From NCBI GenBank assembly GCA_900313155.1, contig OMQE01000081.1:1-9701 (forward strand): a DNA stretch of 9,701 nucleotides. The letters are read 5' to 3'. Position 1 is the first letter of the stretch; every line of letters starts with the position of its first letter. The notes beneath the pieces are model-generated. The model searched no databases. It worked only from the letters and a program-made list of their open reading frames with translations, and was not told where the DNA came from. Source of the DNA: an uncultured Rhodospirillaceae bacterium. GTDB lineage: Bacteria; Pseudomonadota; Alphaproteobacteria; RF32; CAG-239. Position numbers and translations under genes: made by a program. Shown one piece after another: positions 1 through 7,014 of the stretch.

Positions 1-666
1 GGCTTTATGCGCCTGTGGCAGCTCACAATTGCCGACAGCGTGCGTCCATATATTCTTCTGCTTGTGATATTTTGCTTGCTTTCAATGCTGTGTATTGTGC
101 TGATTGGCGTAGCTCATAAGGAATTTTTATACAAACTTTTTGCCTACATGACTGTATGTTACCTGCTGTTTTTGCTAGCCGAGGTCTTACTTTCTTCTGC
201 TTTGCAGGCCGATTCGCTGCAAATGAATATTGCTTATTCACTATTTATTTTCTTAATTGTGACATCTTCATTGGTTGTTATTGATTTTCGGTTGGAGCGG
301 GAATGTGCCGAAAAAAATTGTGAATACAGAGGAATTTTAGCCTATATGCCGAAACGTGCCAAAGTATTTGCCTTTTTTGTATTAGTAGCCTTGGGATTGC
401 CGATTTCTTCAATGTTTTGGAACAACTTTATTATTATCTCGTCACTGTTTAATTTCAGTTTTGTTATTGGTATTATTGTCATGTTTTCCATTTCATTAAT
501 TGCCGTATCTATGCTCTATGAGCTGTATATGATGCGAGATTTGAAAACATACATTAATCCCCAAAGTGATGTTGAAGATATTTCACAATACCATCTGGCC
601 TTTTTTATAGGGGTGATTGTGATTATTTTTCTGTCGTTTTTTAACCCGCTTTGGTTTGTTTGGTAA
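1..666 (+). CDS. nuoM: NADH-quinone oxidoreductase subunit M-like protein, 3' part (5' end outside window)
   Basis: This is the C-terminal part of an antiporter-like proton channel subunit of complex I, in the inner membrane. The frame is open from base 1 (Gly-Phe before the first Met at 7), so the gene starts upstream and that Met is internal. Counting from it, about six hydrophobic segments are visible (roughly residues 14-36, 40-66, 73-93, 118-139, 140-172, 195-215). Family landmarks are YKLFAY at 42-47, matching the usual KRLIAYxSxSHMG motif, and ALGLPISSMFWNNF at 128-141, matching the LGxPGxxxFVGEF motif of transmembrane helix 12. The helix-12 glutamate is replaced by Asn140 and the motif histidine after KRLIAY by Tyr, while the family's helix-10 histidine has no counterpart. 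The stop is 12 bases before the likely start of a NuoN-like gene, the standard nuo order. Family assignment is good, but function as a proton pump is uncertain. Confidence 0.8.
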   Translation, partial: GFMRLWQLTIADSVRPYILLLVIFCLLSMLCIVLIGVAHKEFLYKLFAYMTVCYLLFLLAEVLLSSALQADSLQMNIAYSLFIFLIVTSSLVVIDFRLERECAEKNCEYRGILAYMPKRAKVFAFFVLVALGLPISSMFWNNFIIISSLFNFSFVIGIIVMFSISLIAVSMLYELYMMRDLKTYINPQSDVEDISQYHLAFFIGVIVIIFLSFFNPLWFVW

Positions 667-672
667 AGGAGG
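666..672 (+). promoter_or_regulatory. Shine-Dalgarno AAGGAGG that sets the nuoN start
   Basis: A full AAGGAGG lies just after the nuoM stop. It is 5 bases before a TTG at 678 and 8 bases before a second TTG at 681. No ATG or GTG lies at a usable distance, so the NuoN-like protein almost certainly starts with a TTG codon. Confidence 0.75.
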
Positions 673-677
673 AAAAA

Positions 678-2087
678 TTGTTGGAACAACTGATATATCT
701 TTCACCTTTATTAGTTCTTTTGGTCGGAATTGCCGTTTATGCATTGGTTAATTTTAAGCACGACGAAACCTACAAATGTTTTAAGTTCAGTCGTATTTTG
801 CTAGTCATCAGTCTTGTTTTAAATATCATTTTTTATAACAAGCCGATAATGGCGGAAATAACCAGCGCCAACAAACTAACAACAACTTTTATTGTGTGGC
901 TCTATGTGGCTCTGCTGATTTTGTTGTTTGCCGCGCGCAAATGGTTTTCTAATATGAAGCAAAGCGGCGGACAGTTTTGTTATATGGTTTTATTAACTGC
1001 AGCGACCGGATGTCTTCTCATTGTTTCCAAAAACTTACTGCTCACTGTGGCAAGTATGATATTGTTTATGTTTGGCAACTACGAATTGCTGTTGAAAATA
1101 GGAAATTTTAAGCAAAATGACATTTCTCATAAGGTGTATTTAGGCACGGCAAGTATGTGTTCTGCTTTGCTTTTGACGGCGTTATTTGTGGTCTATGAAG
1201 GAGGCGGCGGGCTTGATTATGATTCTGTTTCGGCATATTTGTCAGAACACATTCATAATCCGTTGGTGTTTGCCGCGGCCGGCGCACTGGTGTTGGGATA
1301 TATGTTTTTATTTGCGGCGGCACCATTGCATTATTGGCTAACAGAAACCGCCGGTAAGGTCTCTCTGCCGGTGTTCACATATTTTTTAACGGTTCCGGTG
1401 GGGGCATATTTGGTCAGTTTTATCCGATTGGGCATCAAGGTTTTGCAACCGGTTAACGAGCGATTTCAGCTTTTTTACGTGGCAGTGGCGCTGATGTCTA
1501 TGTTTGTGGGCGCCATTGGCGCGTGTAGCGGGCAAAACATTCGCAAAATTTTATGCTACACTAATGTTTATTGTATCGGCATCATTTTTTTGGTTTTGCA
1601 ACATTTTACCCCTTGGGCGGCACAAACGGCGATTATTTATTGGTTTGTGTGTATGTTGTCGCTTTATGGTATTTGTCTGGCGATGTTTTGTATTAAGGTT
1701 AAGGGAGAATATTTGTTTATGCTGAACGAATTTTCGGGAGTGGCATATAAATTACCTTTTTTAACGATAATGATTATTTTCTTTTTATTTTCACTTTTGG
1801 GAATGCCGCCGTTTATCGGGGCATTAGGTATTTTTTCGGTGTTGAGTAATTTAGCTTTGCAAAACCATTTCTATTATTTGCTATATGTCTTGTTCACCTT
1901 AATCATTATGGCCTATGCCTTCTTAAACATTATCCGCACGTTCTGTTTTGAAGACAGTCGCAATAATTTTGACCGTCCCGATTCGGACATTTCGGCTTTG
2001 TTGCTGTGTTTGGCCGGTTTGATGATATATTTTGTGTTGCAACCGCAGCATTTGTTGGCGCAACCGTGGTTAATTGAGGCTTTGTAA
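678..2087 (+). CDS. nuoN: NADH-quinone oxidoreductase subunit N-like protein lacking most proton-channel residues
   Basis: This is a polytopic membrane subunit of complex I, the antiporter-like subunit nearest the peripheral arm. It is about 469 residues long, close to the family's usual length. The start is TTG at 678 or 681, chosen from the AAGGAGG; an in-frame TTG at 651 overlaps nuoM and has no ribosome site. With 678 as residue 1, family landmarks are APLHYW (215-220, for VPFHLW), a following helix starting PVFTYF, NIRKILCY (287-294, for NIKRxLxY) and LGMPPFIG (374-381, for LxGIPxTxG). Most expected charged residues are gone by hand alignment: helix-5 Glu is Leu129, helix-7 Lys is Leu211, helix-8 Lys is Val241, helix-12 Lys is Ile385, and the motif His is Cys299. 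A helix-6 Lys (Lys152) appears kept. The neighbours nuoM before and birA-rnj after support the nuoN identity. It could be a structural or repurposed paralogue. Confidence 0.8.
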   Translation: MLEQLIYLSPLLVLLVGIAVYALVNFKHDETYKCFKFSRILLVISLVLNIIFYNKPIMAEITSANKLTTTFIVWLYVALLILLFAARKWFSNMKQSGGQFCYMVLLTAATGCLLIVSKNLLLTVASMILFMFGNYELLLKIGNFKQNDISHKVYLGTASMCSALLLTALFVVYEGGGGLDYDSVSAYLSEHIHNPLVFAAAGALVLGYMFLFAAAPLHYWLTETAGKVSLPVFTYFLTVPVGAYLVSFIRLGIKVLQPVNERFQLFYVAVALMSMFVGAIGACSGQNIRKILCYTNVYCIGIIFLVLQHFTPWAAQTAIIYWFVCMLSLYGICLAMFCIKVKGEYLFMLNEFSGVAYKLPFLTIMIIFFLFSLLGMPPFIGALGIFSVLSNLALQNHFYYLLYVLFTLIIMAYAFLNIIRTFCFEDSRNNFDRPDSDISALLLCLAGLMIYFVLQPQHLLAQPWLIEAL

Positions 2088-2088
2088 A

Positions 2089-2808
2089 ATGATAAACTGG
2101 CAAATATATGCTTTACCGGAAACGTCAAGCACAAACGATGCAATTAAAGAATATTGCAACCAAAAAGGACAATATGTCGCCTTACGCGCTGTTAAACAAA
2201 CTGCCGGACGAGGCCGCTTGGGACGAAAATGGCAAAGTTTGGACGGTAATTTGTTTTTTTCCATGGCACTGGAAATACCTTTGAAAAATTTGGGCATGTT
2301 GATTGTTTGCGCCTCGCTCAGCCTGTGGCAGACCATTAAAAAAATGCAACCGAGCGCAAGTGTGTGTCTCAAATGGCCAAATGATGTGCTTTTGAACGGC
2401 GCTAAAGTTAGCGGTATGCTTTTGGAAAAAGGCTCAGATGAGTATATCATCATCGGCATTGGTGTTAATATTGTGCAACATCCGGATAGTGCCGAAATGC
2501 TTTATCCGACCACGTCGCTTGCTAAAGCCGGCATAAACACAACCGCACAAGACTTTATGATGCAATATTTGCAGCAGTTCAGCCACAATTTTGAGCGTAT
2601 GCAAAACGGGGAAGAAGCTTTGCTACGGCAACAATGGACAGCTTGCGCCAAAGGCGTGGGGCGAAAAATATCCGTTCGGCAAGGACAAACCGAGCAAATT
2701 GGTATTTTTAAGGGAATTGATGAAAACGCACATTTATTGCTGGAAAAAGAAAATGAAATATGCCACATTAGAGTTGGCGATGTTTTTTATATTGAGAAAG
2801 AAATATGA
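2089..2808 (+). CDS. birA: Biotin-[acetyl-CoA-carboxylase] ligase, monofunctional
   Basis: This cytoplasmic enzyme activates biotin with ATP to biotinyl-5'-AMP and transfers it to a lysine of biotin carrier proteins such as AccB. The 239 residues hold the catalytic domain and the small C-terminal domain. Motifs in order are SSTN (13-16), QTAGRGRLGRKW (37-48, the biotin/ATP loop), KWPND (95-99), KVSGMLLE (106-113, with the expected catalytic Lys106) and GIGVNI (123-128). There is no N-terminal helix-turn-helix, so it is the ligase-only type and not a biotin-operon repressor. The start is ATG 2089, one base after the nuoN stop, with a weak GAGG at 2076-2079 inside nuoN. An in-frame TTG at 2074 would overlap nuoN and is not needed. 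The stop overlaps the rnj start (ATGA). Position between nuoN and rnj matches the alphaproteobacterial order. Confidence 0.93.
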   Translation: MINWQIYALPETSSTNDAIKEYCNQKGQYVALRAVKQTAGRGRLGRKWQSLDGNLFFSMALEIPLKNLGMLIVCASLSLWQTIKKMQPSASVCLKWPNDVLLNGAKVSGMLLEKGSDEYIIIGIGVNIVQHPDSAEMLYPTTSLAKAGINTTAQDFMMQYLQQFSHNFERMQNGEEALLRQQWTACAKGVGRKISVRQGQTEQIGIFKGIDENAHLLLEKENEICHIRVGDVFYIEKEI

Positions 2809-4475
2809 CGGATTTTAAAAAAGAAGGAATTTATTTTATGCCGCTCGGCGGTGCCGATGATATCGGGATGAATATGTATATGTATGCGGTGGACGGCAAA
2901 ATTATAGTGGTAGATGCCGGCTACGGTTTTTTGATGGATAATTTTCCGGGAATGGAACTGGCATATGCATCGCCGGAGTTTTTGGAACAGTATAAAGACG
3001 ATATTGTCGGGCTGTTTATTACCCACGGACACGAGGACCACATGGGAGCTATTGCACAAATTTGGCCAACATTACAATGTCCGGTTTATGGTATGGATTT
3101 TTCGCTCGGTTTAATTCGTGAACGCCTTGATGAGTTCAAAATGGCCGACCAAGTTCCGCTGGTTTCGGTTAACAACAATCGCATGGTTGAGGTAGAAAAT
3201 TTCAGTGTTGAATTTATTGATATTGCCCATACAGTTCCGCAAACCTGTGTTTTAGCCATTCGTACCAAATACGGCAACATTTTGCATGCCACCGACTGGC
3301 GCTTTGATGATGAAGCACTTGCCATGATTCCGACCAATTTTAAGGCGCTTAAGCGTTTTGCCGATGAGGGTGTTTCTATGCTGGTGTGCGATTCGACCAA
3401 TGTTTTGGTTGATAAAAAATCACCGTCGGAATCGGATGTCCGTGAAAACTTAATTCGTCTGATTCCACAGTTGGAAGGCGGTGTGATTGTGACTTGCTTT
3501 GCTTCAAATTTGATGCGTTTAGAAAGTTTGCTTTTGGCGGCAAAGGCTGCGAATCGAACACCGGTTATTGTTGGAAGAACATTGGTTACAAATATGAAAG
3601 TTGCCACAGAGTGCGGATATTTGGCAGATGCGCCGAAAGCATTTACCATTGAACAAGCCAAAGATATTGCTGCCGAAAATGCACTTTATATTTGTACCGG
3701 TTCACAGGCAAACTATCATAGCGCCATGAGTTTTATTGCAAATGGCGAGAGCAAATATATCAAGCTGGACAAGTCTGATACGATTATCTTTTCTTCAAAA
3801 GTTATTCCGGGGAATGAGGACAAAATCGAACGCATGCAGGAAAAACTGATGGAACAGGGTGCTACCGTGATTACCGATGAAACGGAATTGGTACACACGT
3901 CCGGACATGCCTGTCGCGGAGATTTGAAGAAGATGTATGATTTGCTTAAACCGGCAATTGTGCTACCGGTGCACGGCGAAAAAAGCTTTATTCGCGAACA
4001 TAAGCGTTTTGCTTTGGCTTGCGGAATTAAAGAAGTTTTTTCGGCGCGTAACGGAGATATGTGTTTGCTCAAAAATAATCATATTGAGCGTATTGAACAA
4101 GTTTTTGCCGATATTATCGGTTGGGACCGTAGTCGTCCGGTATCATTGGGTGCGCAGGTTATTCGCAATCGCAAGCGGATAGCTTTTAATTGCTCAATGT
4201 ATATCAGCGCGGTGATAAAAGGTGCAGAGCTTTTAGATTTGCAAATGACTTCTATTGATATTTTGGAAGAAGACGATTGGTTAAAATTATCTGAAAAAAT
4301 ATTGGCGGAAGTACGTCCTTTGATAGAGAAAAAGTTGGAAGTTGAAGCAAGGCATCCGGTTTTGGAAGACTACATTCGCGGGCAAATTCGCCGCCGCGTT
4401 TTTGCTGCCACCGATATCAAACCGGTAACAATGCTCAACGTTTGTTATTTGGAGGAAGAAAATGAAAATCGTTGA
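2805..4475 (+). CDS. rnj: Ribonuclease J (metallo-beta-lactamase / beta-CASP RNase)
   Basis: RNase J is a zinc-dependent 5'-to-3' exonuclease and endonuclease that matures and degrades RNA in the cytoplasm. The 556 residues match the family length. The metallo-beta-lactamase metal site is intact: HGHEDH at 74-79 (His74, His76, Asp78, His79), His142 in AHTVPQ, Asp164 in HATDW, and His390 in the C-terminal VHGE. The beta-CASP domain (about 200-370) shows CTGSQ at 297-301 and SGHA at 366-369. After CTGSQ the usual Gly-Glu is Ala-Asn, a departure from the common GSQGE motif. The tail from about 450 is the C-terminal domain. ATG 2805 overlaps the birA stop and only a weak GAG-type ribosome site precedes it, so translation is probably coupled to birA. 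The 3' end overlaps the next gene by 14 bases. Confidence 0.93.
   Translation: MTDFKKEGIYFMPLGGADDIGMNMYMYAVDGKIIVVDAGYGFLMDNFPGMELAYASPEFLEQYKDDIVGLFITHGHEDHMGAIAQIWPTLQCPVYGMDFSLGLIRERLDEFKMADQVPLVSVNNNRMVEVENFSVEFIDIAHTVPQTCVLAIRTKYGNILHATDWRFDDEALAMIPTNFKALKRFADEGVSMLVCDSTNVLVDKKSPSESDVRENLIRLIPQLEGGVIVTCFASNLMRLESLLLAAKAANRTPVIVGRTLVTNMKVATECGYLADAPKAFTIEQAKDIAAENALYICTGSQANYHSAMSFIANGESKYIKLDKSDTIIFSSKVIPGNEDKIERMQEKLMEQGATVITDETELVHTSGHACRGDLKKMYDLLKPAIVLPVHGEKSFIREHKRFALACGIKEVFSARNGDMCLLKNNHIERIEQVFADIIGWDRSRPVSLGAQVIRNRKRIAFNCSMYISAVIKGAELLDLQMTSIDILEEDDWLKLSEKILAEVRPLIEKKLEVEARHPVLEDYIRGQIRRRVFAATDIKPVTMLNVCYLEEENENR
4451..4455 (+). promoter_or_regulatory. Shine-Dalgarno GGAGG inside the rnj 3' end
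   Basis: GGAGG lies within the last codons of rnj, 6 bases before ATG 4462 of the GT11 gene. It fixes that start and shows that the first glycan gene is translated from the same transcript as rnj, with a 14-base overlap of the two reading frames. Confidence 0.75.
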
Positions 4476-5337
4476 ATTGATGGGTGGGTTAGGCAATCAG
4501 ATGTTTCAATACGCTTTTGGTAAGGCATTGGAACAGAAATACAATGAAAAGGTCTTATACGATAATTTTTGGTTTAATGAGGTTAAAGATACAACGAAAG
4601 AAGGCGTAGTAAGAGAATACGGTTTAGATTTGTTTTCTATAAATCCGAATTTTGCCACCAAAGAACAAATTGAACCATATATTTCTAAAAACAAATTAAA
4701 ACGCATGTGGCTGAAATTGCTCGGTTGCGGTGGTAAGTATGTGCGCGAATATAAAAATCCGCAATACAATTCCGAATATCTTAAAATCAAAGGCAATGCT
4801 TATTATAAAGGCTATTTCCAATGTCCTAAATATTTTGAAAACATCGCAGATGAGATTAGGAAGGACTTTACATTTCCGCCAATTTCTGTTGATGATGCTT
4901 TTAATCAAAAGTGGCTTAAACGCTTTAGTGAATGTGAAAATCCGGTGTTTATTCACTTGCGGCGTGGTGATTATAAAAATTTAGCCGGTTGGCTTTTACC
5001 ACTTGAATATTACCAAAAAGCAGTGGCAGAAATAAAAAAACATGTTAAAAATCCGACCTTTTTTGTGTTTGGCTCAGAGTGTGATGATTATATTAAAAAT
5101 GAGTTTGATGTTGGCGCTCCTTTTGAAATTATCGGCGAAGAAAACGCCCGTAATAGAGAAGATTGGAAGGATATTGTGCTAATGATGCACTGCAAACATG
5201 CAATTATTGCCAACTCGACATTCAGTTGGTGGGCGGCATGGTTGAGCGATACAGATGGACGTACTATTATTGCTCCGATACCATTTACCGTAAATGATGA
5301 AATTTTACCAGATAATTGGATAAGGATAAAAAGATGA
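4462..5337 (+). CDS. Glycosyltransferase family 11, alpha-1,2-fucosyltransferase-like
   Basis: GT11 enzymes transfer L-fucose from GDP-fucose, usually in alpha-1,2 linkage to galactose, on bacterial O-antigens and capsules. The 291 residues are typical of bacterial members. The N-terminal GGLGNQMFQYA (8-18) is the hallmark motif, HLRRGDY (165-171) is the GDP-fucose binding motif shared with other inverting fucosyltransferases, and NSTFSWWAAWL (251-261) is the conserved C-terminal motif. No signal peptide or membrane helix is seen, so it should act on the cytoplasmic face of the inner membrane. The start is ATG 4462, set by GGAGG at 4451-4455 inside rnj. It is followed after 10 bases by an acyltransferase. 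Family membership is near certain; the acceptor sugar, and strictly the donor, are inferred. No GDP-fucose synthesis gene is in the window. Confidence 0.93.
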   Translation: MKIVELMGGLGNQMFQYAFGKALEQKYNEKVLYDNFWFNEVKDTTKEGVVREYGLDLFSINPNFATKEQIEPYISKNKLKRMWLKLLGCGGKYVREYKNPQYNSEYLKIKGNAYYKGYFQCPKYFENIADEIRKDFTFPPISVDDAFNQKWLKRFSECENPVFIHLRRGDYKNLAGWLLPLEYYQKAVAEIKKHVKNPTFFVFGSECDDYIKNEFDVGAPFEIIGEENARNREDWKDIVLMMHCKHAIIANSTFSWWAAWLSDTDGRTIIAPIPFTVNDEILPDNWIRIKR

Positions 5338-5347
5338 GGGACTGAAT

Positions 5348-5974
5348 ATGCGAATTAATTTTGTGCAAAACATTATTGATATTTTTCGTAATAAAAAAAA
5401 TAAAAACGTTTTTGATTATGGCGTAAATAATAAAATTTTACTTACTTCTGACAAAAATAAGAAAAAAATTAAAATTCATATATATGGAAACAATAATAAT
5501 ATAGAGATAAAAACCACCGAAAGGTGCATAATGGACATATACATAGGATTATCTGATTGCCCTGTAAATAATTGCAAGCTGGTAATTGAATCTCAAACTT
5601 CTATTGCGGGTATGGAAGTGCGCATATGTGAAGATAATCTAAGTATGTATATAGGTAAAGGTTGTATGATTTCTGATTATATTAAAGTCTTCTGTTCTGA
5701 TATGCATACGATTTTTAATAATGAAGAAAAAGTAGTTAATAAAGGCAAGCAAATCTTTATCGGTAACCATGTTTGGATAGGAACAGGAGTGAGCATAGCA
5801 AAAAATTCGTATATTGGAGATAATTGCATTGTTGGAATGAAAAGTGTAGTTGCCGGAAAATACGAAGAAAACAATTGTGTGATAGCAGGAAATCCGGCCC
5901 GTGTTGTTAAACATAATGTTAATTGGGACAGGTTGCCGATTCCGAGATTTGAACTGAAAAGTAAGGACCAATAA
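5348..5974 (+). CDS. Left-handed beta-helix (hexapeptide) acyltransferase, probably sugar O-acetyltransferase
   Basis: This probably transfers an acetyl group from acetyl-CoA to a hydroxyl of the surface glycan made by its neighbours. The 208 residues include hexapeptide-repeat turns: YIGKGCMISD (101-110), IFIGNHVWIGTGVSI (136-150), YIGDNCIVGMKSVV (155-168) and the closing IAGNPARVV (179-187). His120 in SDMHTIF sits where this family has its catalytic histidine. Residues 1-60 are Lys/Asn/Ile-rich and not recognisable. The 5' third is very AT-rich: 24 of 120 bases are G or C at 5401-5520, against 29 of 60 at 3001-3060 in rnj, suggesting a different origin. The start is ATG 5348 with GAGGG at 5336-5340. 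The stop overlaps the next start as TAATG. The acyl group and target are inference; a serine acetyltransferase role is less likely given the glycosyltransferase neighbours. Confidence 0.85.
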   Translation: MRINFVQNIIDIFRNKKNKNVFDYGVNNKILLTSDKNKKKIKIHIYGNNNNIEIKTTERCIMDIYIGLSDCPVNNCKLVIESQTSIAGMEVRICEDNLSMYIGKGCMISDYIKVFCSDMHTIFNNEEKVVNKGKQIFIGNHVWIGTGVSIAKNSYIGDNCIVGMKSVVAGKYEENNCVIAGNPARVVKHNVNWDRLPIPRFELKSKDQ

Positions 5975-7014
5975 TGAAAATAGCGAATGTAATGATAAGT
6001 CGGGTGCAAGGCGGTATTGAGCAGATGTTTTTGCATTACAACACCGCACTGACAAGACTTGGAAATGACGTGGTATCGGTTGTTGACAATAAGTGTCAAT
6101 TAGTGAATGATATTAAAACGCCGTATGTCAAAATAAATTTTAACAAATTTAATCTGCTACTGATTTTTAAATTGTATTTTGCACTCAAAAATTTTGCACC
6201 GGATATAATAATCGTGCATCAAAAAAAGGCTATTCCGTTGTTTAAGCTTGTCGCTCGCCTGCTTAAAGCAAAAGTTGTCGGGGTGGCACATAACCCTAAA
6301 ACCAAAAGATTAGAAAAATGCGATGCCGTTATTTCCATTACAAATAATCAAAAAGAAAAAATGGCAGCGCACGGACTTAATGCCGATAAAATTTTTGCCG
6401 TACCGAATATGGTTGAGGCACAAAAACAAGAACCGCAATATAAACCTTACCATCAGCCGATAGTTTTCGGCACAATGGGGAGATTTGATCCGGCAAAAGG
6501 CTTTGCCGATTTTATTTTGGCACTTTCTGTATTAAAGCAAAGATGTATTCCATTTAAAGCGGTTATCGGCGGTAAAAACAATTCTACTTATGCCGAGGAA
6601 GAGAAGCGAATTTTTCAGTTGGTTCAAGATTTAGACTTGCAAAATGAGGTTGAATTTTGCGGCTGGGTAAATGATAAGCAGAAATTTTTTGATGGTATCG
6701 ATATTTTTGTTTTACCATCGTTAGAAGAGGCATTTGGAATAGTTTTATTGGAAGCGGCACTTGCTAAAAAGCCGATTATTTTTTCCACTGCCGATGGTCC
6801 CAAAGAAGTTTTTGAAAATACCGGTGCCGCATTGATGTTTGAAAGAGGCAATTCGCAAATGTTGGCAAATAAGATGAATGAGCTGGTAAAAAATCAGAGT
6901 TTATCCCAAGAATTGGCGCAAAAAGCCTATGACTTGGTTGAAGAAAAATACACCATTGAAGCAGGAGCAAAAGTTTTGCAGTCAACTTTGCAAAAAATAA
7001 TGGAGAAGAACTAA
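5974..7014 (+). CDS. Glycosyltransferase family 4 (GT-B fold, retaining)
   Basis: This adds one sugar from a nucleotide-sugar donor to a growing lipid-linked glycan on the cytoplasmic side of the inner membrane. The 346 residues form two Rossmann-like domains. The N-terminal domain (about 1-160) has the GGIE glycine-rich loop at 13-16. The C-terminal domain (about 163-346) has GRFDPAKGF at 169-177, with the Arg/Lys pair expected to bind donor phosphates, and EEAFGIVLLE at 251-260, holding the EX7E pair Glu252/Glu260. FVLPSLEEAFG followed by a proline-containing loop is typical of the family. No membrane helix is evident. The start ATG 5974 overlaps the preceding stop (TAATG) with AAGGA at 5963-5967. 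The stop overlaps the next start in the same way. Donor, acceptor and linkage cannot be read from the sequence. Confidence 0.92.
   Translation: MKIANVMISRVQGGIEQMFLHYNTALTRLGNDVVSVVDNKCQLVNDIKTPYVKINFNKFNLLLIFKLYFALKNFAPDIIIVHQKKAIPLFKLVARLLKAKVVGVAHNPKTKRLEKCDAVISITNNQKEKMAAHGLNADKIFAVPNMVEAQKQEPQYKPYHQPIVFGTMGRFDPAKGFADFILALSVLKQRCIPFKAVIGGKNNSTYAEEEKRIFQLVQDLDLQNEVEFCGWVNDKQKFFDGIDIFVLPSLEEAFGIVLLEAALAKKPIIFSTADGPKEVFENTGAALMFERGNSQMLANKMNELVKNQSLSQELAQKAYDLVEEKYTIEAGAKVLQSTLQKIMEKN

Noticed and set aside
1..666. NuoM-like gene as a complete 219-residue protein starting at 7
   Set aside because: The frame is open to the window edge and the sequence aligns from the middle of NuoM (after helix 8), so the first Met is internal.
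651..677. Upstream in-frame TTG start for nuoN at 651
   Set aside because: It would overlap nuoM and has no ribosome site, whereas TTG 678/681 follows a perfect AAGGAGG.
3086..3661. Long minus-strand open frame of 191 codons opposite rnj
   Set aside because: It is a shadow of the rnj codons: Ser/Lys-rich, no recognisable motif, no ribosome site, and the plus-strand gene is certain.
6083..6099. Inverted repeat TTGACA-ATAAG-TGTCAA, which also contains a -35-like TTGACA
   Set aside because: It lies inside the GT4 coding region, has a stem of only 6 bases and no T-run, and no matching -10 or gene start follows. Probably chance.
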